A DNA stretch of 64,000 nucleotides from positions 1 through 64,000 of the forward strand of contig NZ_JANUGQ010000002.1 of NCBI RefSeq assembly GCF_024756275.1, given 5' to 3'. The DNA is from Streptomyces pyxinae. Lineage in GTDB: Bacteria; Actinomycetota; Actinomycetes; Streptomycetales; Streptomycetaceae. Under the pieces are notes generated by a model. It was not told where the DNA came from. It saw only the letters and a list, made by a program, of their open reading frames with translations, and did no database searches. This document shows positions 54,723 through 62,683 of the stretch, in pieces (the stretch's first letter is position 1; every line of letters starts with the position of its first letter). Made by a program: the position numbers and the translations under genes.

Positions 54723-54879
54723 AGGTCTCCGCGTCACGGCCGACCGGGGTTTCGGCGTCACGACGACCGGGGCCTCCGCGTCACGGCGACCAGGGTTTCG
54801 GCGTCAAGGCCGCCCGGGGTCTCCGCGTCAAGGCCGCCCGGGGTCTCCGCTTCTCGGCCGGGGTCTCCGCGTCACGGCC
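54723..54879. repeat. Seven degenerate 20-24-bp repeats over the convergent gene ends
   Basis: Consensus GGGGTCTCCGCGTCACGGCC. Copies start at 54723, 54746, 54769, 54792, 54816, 54840 and 54860 with lengths 23, 23, 23, 24, 24, 20 and 20. The array fills the space between the STAS gene and the convergent RsbW-like gene. The stop codon of the latter (54872-54874) lies in the last copy. Confidence 0.85.
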
Positions 54880-55375
54880 GGGGGAGAGGCAGCACCAGGG
54901 TGATGCTCTTGCCGCCCCCCTCGTCCCGGGTGACGGCGATGTGCGAGGCCAGCCGCTGGATCATCGGCCAGCCGAAGCCGCCCGGAGCCGTGGGGTCGCC
55001 GGCGCCGGAGCTGTCCGGCTCCCGGGGACTGCTGTCGGAGATCCGCAGCACCAGCCCCTCGGCGGTGATGTCCGTACGGAAGCCGCTGATGCCCCCGCCG
55101 TGCCGGATCGCGTTGGTCGCCAGCTCCGACGTGGCCAGCAGGGCGTCACCCACCAGGGGGTGCTCCCGCAGCTCGGCTCCCCGGAGGCCGAGGTGGCCGG
55201 CCAGGACGAGCGCGACCGCGTTCCTGGCGCCCGCCGCGCTGCTCGGCAGCGCGATCCGCGTCTCATCCACCCATGCCACCGTTTCTGGCGCCGACCCTGG
55301 CCCGCTCACTGCCGCCGTCATGACGGGCGCCTGCCCACCCTGGTGCGCCTCATGTGGAGGGATCGGTCTGCTCAT
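54872..55375 (-). CDS. RsbW-like ATP-binding anti-sigma factor/kinase
   Basis: 167 residues. The HATPase_c_2 fold has ALLATSELATNAIRHGGG (N box), VLRISDSSPREPD (G1-like) and GGFGWPMIQRLAS (G2-like). These proteins phosphorylate STAS antagonists and bind sigma factors. The ATG overlaps the stop of the upstream STAS gene (ATGA). It is convergent with the SpoIIE/B12/STAS operon, across a repeat array. The N-terminal 20 residues are His/Pro-rich; an internal ATG (MTAAVSG) is an alternative start. Confidence 0.85.
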   Translation of the reverse strand: MSRPIPPHEAHQGGQAPVMTAAVSGPGSAPETVAWVDETRIALPSSAAGARNAVALVLAGHLGLRGAELREHPLVGDALLATSELATNAIRHGGGISGFRTDITAEGLVLRISDSSPREPDSSGAGDPTAPGGFGWPMIQRLASHIAVTRDEGGGKSITLVLPLPRP

Positions 55376-55728
55376 CGGTCCCGAGTCGCCTCGGTGCTGT
55401 CCACGAGGGAGAACTGGTCCGCGGTTCCGCTGATCTCGAAGAGCCGCGCCACATGGGCGCGCAGGGGCCCCGTCACCACGAGCTCGCGCCGCTGCGGTGC
55501 CAGCAGCCGCTGGGCGCTGAGCAGCCCGTGCAGCGCGGTGGAGTCCGCGAACTCCAGCCCCGAGAAGTCGACCACCAGCCGGCCGGAGCCCCCCTGGACG
55601 GCGACCGTCAGCGCGTCGCGGAACTCCGCCTCGTCCTCGTGGTCCAGCTCGCCCGCCACCGTGAGCACGTAGGCGTCGCCCTCCATACCGCCGGTGATCC
55701 GCACCGCCGCGTCCTCCCACATGCCCAC
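55372..55728 (-). CDS. STAS-domain anti-sigma factor antagonist (second)
   Basis: 118 residues from a GTG. The STAS fold has YVLTVAGELDHEDEAEFRDA, LVVDFSGLEFADSTALHGLL and ARLFEISGTADQFSLVDS. Ser in ADSTA is the likely phosphosite. It is the first gene of a two-gene operon with the RsbW-like kinase, giving a complete partner pair. It may be an alternative target of the nearby phosphatase. Confidence 0.87.
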   Translation of the reverse strand: MGMWEDAAVRITGGMEGDAYVLTVAGELDHEDEAEFRDALTVAVQGGSGRLVVDFSGLEFADSTALHGLLSAQRLLAPQRRELVVTGPLRAHVARLFEISGTADQFSLVDSTEATRDR

Positions 55729-55847
55729 AGGCTCCCATGGCCGCCCGTCCAGGCAAAGTCCGGGTCACCGGGCCCACCGTTCCGACGGGTCACCGGGGCC
55801 GTCCCGCCCGGCGCCTACCGGTCCCGCAGGGACGCCGCCGGCCGCCG

Positions 55848-56333
55848 TCAGCAGCGTACCGACGCCTGGGAGCCGGCTATCGCCCGGTCCAGCGCCTCCA
55901 GCCGCGGCATCAGCCGCCGGGCGGCCCGGTCGGCGGTGATGTCGTGCGGCAGCTGGTCCACGGCCGTGTGCAGGCCGTCGTACGCCTCCGAGACCGCGCG
56001 TACGCCCGACCTGTCGTTGCCCCGGGCGCTCGTCCGCAGCACCTCCAGGTCGTCGGCCACCACCTGCCGCAGGTCCCGGACGTCGTACACCCCCGAGCGG
56101 CGCGAGTCCAGACCCGCCAGCCGGCCGGTATCCGCGCGCAGGGTGCCGAGGTCCTCGCAGAGCGACAGCACGGCCGCGGCCGCCGCCTCCCGGGGCGACC
56201 GCTCGGCGCCGGCGCAGCCGGCCAGCGGCAGCGCGCCGGTGGCCAGCAGACCGGCGGACAGGAACAGACGGCGGATCGCGCGGCGCGAACGCCGCGCCGG
56301 CCGGAGCAGGGGAGGGCGCATGCCTCCATGCAA
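55848..56333 (-). CDS. Small lipoprotein with helical domain, unknown function
   Basis: 161 residues. A long Arg-rich N-terminus (RRSRRAIRR, possibly Tat-compatible) precedes a hydrophobic stretch and the lipobox LAGC, with Cys40 lipidated. The mature part is mostly alpha-helical (AAAAVLSLCEDLGTLRADTG, LRQVVADDLEVLRTSA). It resembles small actinobacterial lipoproteins of unknown role. The start may be Met5 (56321) rather than Met1. Family not recognised. Confidence 0.7.
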   Translation of the reverse strand: MHGGMRPPLLRPARRSRRAIRRLFLSAGLLATGALPLAGCAGAERSPREAAAAAVLSLCEDLGTLRADTGRLAGLDSRRSGVYDVRDLRQVVADDLEVLRTSARGNDRSGVRAVSEAYDGLHTAVDQLPHDITADRAARRLMPRLEALDRAIAGSQASVRC

Positions 56334-56445
56334 GGCCGGTACCGGACCGGCTGCCCCGTGGGCAGAGCCGTACGGGTGACACCACCGGCCTTCCCGCCCA
56401 CACCCCGGGCGGCTCCCCGGGGTGTGGGAACGGCCCGGTCTCCGG

Positions 56446-56793
56446 TCAGCCGGTCCGGTACGCGTCCGACATGGCCGCCGCCATCCGCAGCTGCGCCGCC
56501 GCCTCGGCCGGCCGGCCCTGCCGCTCCAGCGTGCGGCCCAGCATCAGCCGGGCGTACGACTCCGCCGGGTCCCGCTCCAGCACGGCGCGCAGCTCCGCCT
56601 CGGCCCTGCTCAGCCGCGCCGAGTGGTAGTAGGCGCGGGCCAGCAGCAGCCGGGGCGCCACCTGCTCCGGCGCCTCCGCCACCAGACCGGCCAGGACGCG
56701 GGCCGCGACGCCGTACTCCTTGGCGTCGAAGAACAGCCGCGCCCGGTCCCAGCGCTCCGCCGCCGTCCCGGACTCGTAGTAGGTCTCGCTCAT
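56446..56793 (-). CDS. TPR-repeat protein
   Basis: 115 residues with about three tetratricopeptide repeats (LFFDAKEYGVAARVLAGLV, LARAYYHSARLSRAEAELRA, LMLGRTLERQGRPAEAAAQL). TPRs mediate protein contacts; the partner is unknown. I chose the ATG at 56793 behind GGAGGCGAGGGA. It is divergent from the pirin gene, with 169 bp between them. Confidence 0.82.
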   Translation of the reverse strand: MSETYYESGTAAERWDRARLFFDAKEYGVAARVLAGLVAEAPEQVAPRLLLARAYYHSARLSRAEAELRAVLERDPAESYARLMLGRTLERQGRPAEAAAQLRMAAAMSDAYRTG

Positions 56794-56903
56794 TCCCTCG
56801 CCTCCGGCAATCCGTGGCCCGGGTGCTCCGCGGCCCCCGGTGGGTGGTCGGCACCCGGGCCTCCCGGGGTGCTCGGCACCCGCACCCCGCACCAACCCCA
56901 CTA

Positions 56904-56922
56904 GGTGGTTGAAAATTCCACC
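56904..56922. promoter_or_regulatory. AT-rich inverted repeat GGTGG-TTGAAAATT-CCACC before pirin
   Basis: 5-bp arms flank a 9-bp AT-rich core in the spacer between the divergent TPR and pirin genes, 40 bp upstream of the pirin ATG. The core resembles MarR-type operators (TTGAAAATTCAA). The position would overlap a pirin promoter. Confidence 0.45.
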
Positions 56923-56962
56923 ATGGCCCTGAAGATCCCCCGGAGGCCGCTAGGTTGACCCC

Positions 56963-57928
56963 ATGAGCAATCTTGACCGTCAGGCCGAGCCCGCCGTCTG
57001 CGGCGGCCGGGGCTTCGTGGTGGCCGAGCCGGTGCGGGAACTGCTGAGCCCGCGCCGGGTCCCGCTGGGCGAGTCCACCGAGGTACGCCGGCTGCTGCCC
57101 AACCTGGGCCGCCGCATGGTCGGCGCCTGGGCGTTCGTGGACCACTACGGGCCCGACGACATCGCGGGCGAGCCCGGCATGCAGGTGCCGCCGCACCCCC
57201 ACATGGGGCTCCAGACCGTGAGCTGGCTGCACGAGGGCGAGATCCTGCACCGGGACAGCACCGGAAGCCGCCAGACCGTACGCCCCCGGGAACTGGGCCT
57301 GATGACCTCCGGGCAGGCCATCTCACACTCGGAGGAGAGCCCCCGGAACCACGCCCGCCTCCTGCACGGCGCCCAGCTCTGGGTCGCCCTCCCCGACGAA
57401 CACCGGCATGTGGCACCGCACTTCGAGCACCACGCCCAACTGCCGCTCGTCACCGCCCCGGGCCTCACCGCCACGGTGCTCCTCGGCACCCTGGACGGCG
57501 CCACCTCGCCCGGAACCACCTACACCCCGCTGACCGGTGCCGACCTGGCCCTCACCGCCGGCACCGAGACCCGCCTCCCGCTCGACCCGGACTTCGAGTA
57601 CGCCGTCCTCGCCATGTCCGGCGAGGCCCGGGTGGACGGCGTCCCGGTGCTGCCCGGCTCCATGCTCTACCTCGGCTGCGGCCGCACCCGACTGCCCCTG
57701 CGCGCCGAGTCGGACGCCGGCCTCATGCTGCTGGGCGGTGAACCCTTCGCCGAGGAGATCGTCATGTGGTGGAACTTCGTCGGCCGGTCCAGCGAGGAGA
57801 TCGCCCGGGCCCGCGAGGACTGGACGACCGGCACCCGCTTCGGCGAGGTCCACGGCTACGACGGGGGTCGGTTGCCGGCCCCGGCGCTGCCTCCGGTGCC
57901 GCTGAAACCGCGTGGTCGGGTGCGCTGA
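56963..57928 (+). CDS. Pirin family protein (bicupin)
   Basis: 321 residues. The N-terminal cupin has GAWAFVDHYGPD and the metal-binding PPHPHMGLQTVSWLHEGEI (His78, His80, with further His/Glu downstream). It continues with QAISHSEE and LHGAQLWVALPDEHRH. The second cupin domain is shorter (YAVLAMSGEARVDG). Bacterial pirins can be quercetinases or redox-linked regulators; in Streptomyces one controls acyl-CoA/beta-oxidation balance. ATG with a moderately spaced GGAGG upstream. Confidence 0.9.
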   Translation: MSNLDRQAEPAVCGGRGFVVAEPVRELLSPRRVPLGESTEVRRLLPNLGRRMVGAWAFVDHYGPDDIAGEPGMQVPPHPHMGLQTVSWLHEGEILHRDSTGSRQTVRPRELGLMTSGQAISHSEESPRNHARLLHGAQLWVALPDEHRHVAPHFEHHAQLPLVTAPGLTATVLLGTLDGATSPGTTYTPLTGADLALTAGTETRLPLDPDFEYAVLAMSGEARVDGVPVLPGSMLYLGCGRTRLPLRAESDAGLMLLGGEPFAEEIVMWWNFVGRSSEEIARAREDWTTGTRFGEVHGYDGGRLPAPALPPVPLKPRGRVR

Positions 57929-58003
57929 CCTGCGAAGGCGGCGCCCGAGGGGCATCGTGGCCCCGAGTGAGGAGACCGCCGGCTGGACGCGGGGCGGGGT
58001 CGA

Positions 58004-58044
58004 CACCGAGGTTGCGCTCCCGACCGAGCCGGGGCGCCTCGGTG
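58004..58044. terminator. Convergent terminator between pirin and PIN genes
   Basis: Outer arms CACCGAG/CTCGGTG and inner arms GCGCTCC/GGGGCGC (one G-U) form a 14-bp stem with a 3-nt bulge and a 10-nt loop. Confidence 0.6.
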
Positions 58045-58125
58045 CCGGCGGGCCGTCCGGGCTGTCCGGGCCGTTCGCCGGCCGCCGGGGAAGGCAAGGG
58101 CAGCGCACGGGGCGGCCGCGTTCGG

Positions 58126-58947
58126 CTACTTCTTCTCCGGCTCCGGCCCCGGGTCCTTCCGCAGCTTCAAGCACGGCATACCGGCCATCTTCGACCGCAG
58201 AGCCATCCCTGTGTCGTAGGTCACCAGTTGGACCGGGCCGGCCGCCAGTGCGTGCAGCGCCAGGGCCCGGTCCACGATCTCGTCGTCCTCGTCGGGCAGC
58301 CGTATGTGCCCCGGAGGGTCCGGCAGGACCTCGACCTCCACAAAGCCCAGCTTGGCCTGCTCCTCGCCCAGAAGCCGGTCCAGCACCGCCAGCCCCAACC
58401 TCGCCCGCCACCGGACGTGCGCGGCCGCCTTGGCCTCCTTCAGCTGGTCCAGCTCGTCCACCACCGTCATCGGAACAGCGATCCGAACACCACCGTCCTG
58501 CCCGGCGAGCGCCGAGAAGTCGGCGTCCTCCAGCTTCTGTTCGTGTTCGATGAAGAAGCTCGTGTCGAGAACCAGCGTCGAGACCTTCTCCGGCCACCTG
58601 CGGATCGTGTCCCGTGTCGACTTGATTGCCCGGTCCAGGTCGGCCAGTCGCTGCCGGACCTCTTGGTCGATCAGCTGGTTGGCGACCTTCGGCACCAGCG
58701 TGCCGCCCACCTGCCCAGCCCCGTTCAGCAGCGCCCAGTAGACCGGGGTGAAGAACAACGCCTCGACGTCCCTCGCACGCACCTGGGACCCGAGCAGCCG
58801 CGACTGCTCCGTCGCCCATGTCAGGTACGTGAGCAGATGCTCCTCCGGGGAGGAGTAGTTGCTCAGGTCCCAGGCTTTGGCGTGGGCAGACTGCAGAAGC
58901 TGGAGCACGAGCTCCAGCCTGGCACCGGGTACAGGAGTGACGATCAT
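58126..58947 (-). CDS. PIN-domain ribonuclease-like protein
   Basis: 273 residues from ATG 58947; a Met 16 codons upstream is possible. The N-terminal half (about 1-125) is helical with AHAKAWDLSNYSSPEEHLLT, unknown. The C-terminal half is a PIN domain. Acidic residues are placed as expected: VLDTSFFIEHE (first Asp), VPMTVVDELDQLKEA, PDEDDEIVDRAL and LVTYDTGMALRS. PIN domains are Mg-dependent RNases, often toxins, but this long version with an extra domain and no antitoxin gene beside it looks like a standalone nuclease. It begins the accessory stretch. Confidence 0.78.
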   Translation of the reverse strand: MIVTPVPGARLELVLQLLQSAHAKAWDLSNYSSPEEHLLTYLTWATEQSRLLGSQVRARDVEALFFTPVYWALLNGAGQVGGTLVPKVANQLIDQEVRQRLADLDRAIKSTRDTIRRWPEKVSTLVLDTSFFIEHEQKLEDADFSALAGQDGGVRIAVPMTVVDELDQLKEAKAAAHVRWRARLGLAVLDRLLGEEQAKLGFVEVEVLPDPPGHIRLPDEDDEIVDRALALHALAAGPVQLVTYDTGMALRSKMAGMPCLKLRKDPGPEPEKK

Positions 58948-59267
58948 TCGCGGATCATGCCAGGTCCCGCCCCTCTTCCGCCGGGGTTTGCCCACGCCGG
59001 CCCGTCATGCTCAGAAGACGCTCGACTTCGGCCCACCCGTCGGTCTCCACTCCTCCTCCCACTGGCCGCGCAGGAGGAATAAAACGGTTCCGACGCGCTC
59101 CTGGATGATCCGCTCTCGGGCTGCCCGATCAGCACGTACCGGCCGTGCGAGGCGGACTTGACGACGGGTCCACACGCGACAGTTCCTCCGGGCGAGCGAT
59201 GGTCGCCTCGCGTTCCTCAGTGCGCGCCGCGGCAAGAGCCACGTCCGACACACCGTCCGGCCCGCTG
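58948..59267. other. Spacer before the integrase remnant
   Basis: 320 bp, somewhat less GC-rich than its surroundings. A short minus-strand reading (about 59011-59110: ERIIQERVGTVLFLLRGQWE) looks protein-like but has no start or homology I recognise; it may be debris. No tRNA is visible that could mark an attachment site. Confidence 0.4.
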
Positions 59268-59450
59268 ATGAACCCGGCGCCGGTCTCGGAGGCGCGGCGC
59301 CGGGCGCCGGCCCACCGCAGCCCGGTGGAGGCCGTGCCGGCCTTCCGCAGCTCCCGCCTTCGCCAGCGCGTCCCGGCCACCGAGCCCTGGGCCATCCCGG
59401 ACGCGATGTGGGGCGAGTTCTTCGCCGCCATGAGCCACGACCGGGACCAC
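59268..59450 (+). pseudogene. Tyrosine-recombinase (integrase) remnant
   Basis: About 61 codons reading NPAPVSEARRRAPAHRSPVE, then FRSSRLRQRVPATEPWAIPD and AMWGEFFAAMSHDRDH. This resembles the stretch just before the catalytic domain of actinobacterial phage-type integrases (NPVP...AHRSPLE...RLRQ-x-VP...IPD...W-x-ELFAAM-x-x-DRDRAL). The following catalytic part (GARASELLG and R-H-R-Y residues) is absent, so this is debris of a lost mobile element. The comparison is from memory. Confidence 0.5.
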
Positions 59451-59634
59451 CGACCTCGGCATTCCCCGCCCACGCCCCGAGGAGAGCCAGTGATCCCCAA
59501 CCAACCACGATCTGGGGCGCGGCGAAGCGTCAAGCAGCCCAACCGCCACTTCGACGGCCCGGGTATCGGACCAGGGACTCCCAAGGCCCGAACTCGTCTC
59601 TCATGCCGGACAGGGCTTGACCAGTCACCCGCGC

Positions 59635-60327
59635 CTACGCCGCGAGACTCGACCGCGCCCATGTCCCGTCCTCCGTGAGGTACGTGTCCACCTGCAGACC
59701 CACCTCTGCGAGAGCACCCTCGAACTGCTCCTTCGTCAGCGGCCGGGACACGAACGTCTGGGTCCATGTGGCGTCCGGAAATTCATACTCCGCATGCACC
59801 GAGTTCGCCCCATCACCAGTCGGCTCCGCCGACACAATCCGCATCGTCAAACCGCTGGGGTCGACACGCTCACGCGGCACGTTCGTGTGCCAGTCCTCAC
59901 CCTCCCGTTGGATCAGCACGCAGCCGCCCGCCGCGAGGTGCCGGACGCAGGCACGCAACAGCGCACGCCGCACTTCGACCTCTCCGGCGTGCACGAGGAA
60001 CGACGCGAGCATCACCACATCGAACGTCTCGCCCAGGTCGAGGTCCTCAATCGCGCTGCGTACCGCACGTGCCCCGCGAATGCGATCGAGCATCTCCTGG
60101 GACTCGTCCACAGCAGTCACCGTAAAACCCCGCTCCAGGAGCGGGTGGGTCACGCGCCCCACACCACAACCCAGCTCCAGGATGTGCGCACCCGGCGACA
60201 CGGCACCGGCGACGATGTCCGGCTCGGCCCCGACCGGCAGCCGCGAGTACAACTCGACCGCGCAGCCGTCCGGCGTGATCACTCCGGGCCCGGTCCCCTG
60301 ATGTCCCGCTCGCCTATTCAGCTCCAT
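59635..60327 (-). CDS. Class I SAM-dependent methyltransferase
   Basis: 230 residues. Motif I is HILELGCGVGRVTHPLLERG, then VTAVDESQEMLDRI (acidic residue of motif II), AIEDLDLGETFDVVMLASFL and HLAAGGCVLIQREGEDW. The core is the small-molecule methyltransferase fold; the substrate is unknown. The C-terminal third (YEFPDATWTQTFVSRPLTKE) is typical of this type. The start is the ATG at 60327 with a weak GGACGGG upstream. It lies alone on the minus strand in the accessory region. Confidence 0.85.
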   Translation of the reverse strand: MELNRRAGHQGTGPGVITPDGCAVELYSRLPVGAEPDIVAGAVSPGAHILELGCGVGRVTHPLLERGFTVTAVDESQEMLDRIRGARAVRSAIEDLDLGETFDVVMLASFLVHAGEVEVRRALLRACVRHLAAGGCVLIQREGEDWHTNVPRERVDPSGLTMRIVSAEPTGDGANSVHAEYEFPDATWTQTFVSRPLTKEQFEGALAEVGLQVDTYLTEDGTWARSSLAA

Positions 60328-60740
60328 GCCCGTCCAACGGCCCGGGCCACACCGCGGTTTCCCCACCCCGCCTGTTTCCGCATCGGACTCGAAGCGGGAA
60401 ACACCTCCGCAGAACGCACCCGTGCGGAGGAGGCCCGCAGCGAGAGGGAGAGGCCGCACACCCATCTGGGTGAAGTGCAGGGAAGAGCCTGCTGTGCAAC
60501 GGCGTCGTCGGTCTCGAGGACACGGGACAGCCGTTGCCCGAAGGCGTCGTGGTTTCTCCGCACCGGCCTGCGGTCCGGGCGGCGTCGTGACCATCCGGCA
60601 GTTCCACCACAGTGGCTCGCACGTGCCGTTCATCGCCTCCCGGAGCGGGGAGTCCCCCGGCTCGATGCCGCTGATCCATCGGCACGGCCGGGACGGCAGC
60701 GGGCTCGGCCACCAGGACGAGGACACCCGGACCGACCGGC
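60328..60740. other. Disrupted region with hypothetical-protein debris
   Basis: No intact gene. On the plus strand 60587-60781 reads VTIRQFHHSGSHVPFIASRS then LIHRHGRDGSGLG and stops; it looks protein-like (FHHSGSHVPF) but is short and runs into the kinase-like tail in another frame. This is best read as a junction of two truncated genes. Confidence 0.4.
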
Positions 60741-60902
60741 AGCAGCGAGCGCGAATGCGCCGCCTTCCGCGAAGCCGCTAGGTTCCTCCTGGCCGCCGGC
60801 GTTCATGTACTGCGACTCGACGCGAGCACCGCGGGGCCGCAGGAGGTCGCCCGCTCCATCGTCGCGGCGATCCAGGGGCGGCAGATGCGAGGCAGTCGAT
60901 GA
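60741..60902 (+). pseudogene. C-terminal tail of a kinase-like protein (truncated)
   Basis: A 53-codon open stretch ERECAAFREAARFLLAAGVH then VLRLDASTAGPQEVARSIVA ending GRQMRGSR. Its stop overlaps the start of the next gene (ATGA), the normal coupling for a true upstream gene. The pattern (aaxxLLaaGvxVlrlDaoxxxPxevaxxI) resembles the ends of P-loop nucleotide or sugar kinases. No P-loop precedes it in any frame, so the N-terminal part has been lost. Start coordinate approximate. Confidence 0.4.
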
Positions 60903-61723
60903 CCAGCGCGGGCACGCTCGGCGTGCTGACCTTCAACCTCAACAACCCCAGCCGGGGACAGGCCGAACGACAACTCGCCTACCTGGCCGCCCGACCCGAG
61001 CAGATCCTCGTCCTCACCGAGACCGCCGACAGCGCCGGGTGCGCCCTGCTGGAGAGGCGGTTCACCGACGCCGGATACTCGGTCGCCTTCCCCGGGCCCG
61101 AGCCGCGCGGGGAGCGCGGCGTGATGATCGTCAGCCGTCTGGCGACCCGGCCCTCACCCAGCGGCGTGAACTACCTGCCCCACCGGGCAGTCGCCGTGAC
61201 GGCGGACACGACGACCGGTCCGCTGGAAGTCTTCGGCATCTACGTGCCCTCCCGGGATGCCACCCCGGCCAAGATCACCCGGAAGCAGACGTTCCTCACG
61301 GACCTGGCTGCTGCGCTGCACGGGGGAGACGACCGGGCGCGGCTGCTGATCGGGGACTTCAACCTCCTGGAGCCGGACCACAGCCCCAGATACCGGTTCT
61401 TCCAGCCGTGGGAGTACGCCTTCTACACCGGCCTGGGCGCCCAGGGGTACGTGGACGCCTTCCGCACGGCACACCCGCAGGCACGCGCATACTCCTGGGT
61501 CGGCAAGACCGGCGACGGATACCGCTACGACCACGCCCACCTCTCCGGCCGGCTCACCGACCGTCTCCTCGGCGCCGCGTACGCCCACGAGCCGCGCACC
61601 ATGCCGGAACGGCTGACCGACCACTCCGCCCTCTCGGTAGAACTCACCCTCACTCCAGCGCGGACGCTGGCCGTCGTCCCTCCGGCCCGGACCGAGCAAC
61701 AGCCCGCACCCGCCCTCTTCTGA
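60899..61723 (+). CDS. Endonuclease/exonuclease/phosphatase-family protein
   Basis: 274 residues. The EEP (DNase I-like) fold has LGVLTFNLNNPS (Asn), ILVLTETADS (metal-binding Glu), LLIGDFNLLEP (Asp/Asn) and RLTDHSALSVEL (catalytic Asp-His). So the metal site looks complete. Substrate could be a nucleic acid, phosphoinositide-like or other phosphodiester. It is coupled by ATGA to the upstream kinase-like tail and followed by a MazG-like gene 28 bp on. Confidence 0.85.
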   Translation: MTSAGTLGVLTFNLNNPSRGQAERQLAYLAARPEQILVLTETADSAGCALLERRFTDAGYSVAFPGPEPRGERGVMIVSRLATRPSPSGVNYLPHRAVAVTADTTTGPLEVFGIYVPSRDATPAKITRKQTFLTDLAAALHGGDDRARLLIGDFNLLEPDHSPRYRFFQPWEYAFYTGLGAQGYVDAFRTAHPQARAYSWVGKTGDGYRYDHAHLSGRLTDRLLGAAYAHEPRTMPERLTDHSALSVELTLTPARTLAVVPPARTEQQPAPALF

Positions 61724-61751
61724 ACCCCCGCACGACCGAAGGAGAAACCCG

Positions 61752-62072
61752 ATGGACACGATCACCTGGGAGCGGATCGACCGGCTGCGCGCTTGGCTGG
61801 ACGACAATGCCGGCGACCGGACCGAGACGGAGCAGCGCCTGCTGCGGGTGCTCAAGATCGGAGAAGAGTTCGGAGAGGCCAGCGAGGCACTGCACGGCGC
61901 CCTCGCCGCCAACCCCCGCAAAGGAGCCTCCCACGACTGGGACGACGTACGGAAGGAACTGAGCGACGTCATCGTGACCGCCATGGTCGCCCTCGCCACC
62001 GTCAGCGACGACCCGGCAAAGGCGCTCGACGACCGCCTCCGGCACCTCGTGGAACGCGTACACCGGAACTGA
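61752..62072 (+). CDS. MazG-like nucleotide pyrophosphohydrolase
   Basis: 106 residues of the all-alpha NTP pyrophosphatase type. The metal motifs are E-E-x2-E in KIGEEFGEASEAL and E-x2-D in ELSDVIVTAMVAL. Such enzymes hydrolyse (d)NTPs to monophosphates. AAGGAGAA is a strong ribosome site. It sits in an operon-like row with the EEP-family gene, suggesting joint nucleotide handling, possibly in defence or phage-derived DNA metabolism. Confidence 0.85.
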   Translation: MDTITWERIDRLRAWLDDNAGDRTETEQRLLRVLKIGEEFGEASEALHGALAANPRKGASHDWDDVRKELSDVIVTAMVALATVSDDPAKALDDRLRHLVERVHRN

Positions 62073-62683
62073 CCGCCGAAGGGCCAAGCGCGCATGTCGG
62101 CAGCCCGGATCCGCGGGGCGCAAGGGCGGGCGCGCCGTACGTGCGGGGCGACCGCCGGTGGAGGCGCCCCGATCGCCGGGGCCCTCGACTCCGCCGCCGC
62201 CCCCACGCCGTACGGGCGGTGATCTGCGCGGCGGGCCGGTCGCGTACGCGCAGCGCCGGGTGGTGCCGGCCATCCGCGCGCGGATCACGGTCGGGATTGC
62301 GGTACGCAGGGTTCCCATTCCCGGCGGCGTGGTCGTGGCAGTCTTCGTGCCAGGCTGGTGCGGCAGAGCCGGGGTGCCGGACGCTTCGGGTTGGTCGTGC
62401 CCTGCCTCGCCCTGGTCACGGCCGACCTCTACGCGCTGATGGATGCGGACCGGGCGACGGAGATCGCCGCCCCCGCAGGGCCACCGGTTCGGTGGCGTAC
62501 CGGAAGGGTGCCGTGCCGACGGGAAGAGCCGTACCTCGGCGGGTCCTCGAACAGCACTGCGGCGCGATCCCGGGTCGGCGCGGGCCGGGCCGGGACGTCG
62601 GAGCGCCGCTGGAGCGGGTGGAGGCGGGTGGGGTGCCCGCCTCCACCTGGGAGACGACCGGGGCCTTGGTTCCGGTCGCGGGG
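62073..62683. other. 611-bp spacer without a supportable gene
   Basis: Convergent region between the MazG-like gene and the dehydrogenase. Several frames are open, but their translations are low-complexity with no motif. One stretch (about 62375-62460, FGLVVPCLALVTADLYALMD) looks protein-like on the plus strand yet lacks a start and continuation; it may be gene debris. Confidence 0.4.

Noticed and set aside
54723..54879. Possible CRISPR array (seven repeats)
   Set aside because: Repeats are head to tail and degenerate without spacers; no cas genes.
58948..59267. tRNA gene as attachment site for the lost integrase
   Set aside because: No cloverleaf-compatible sequence or T-loop GTTCGA-type motif with matching stems was found on either strand.
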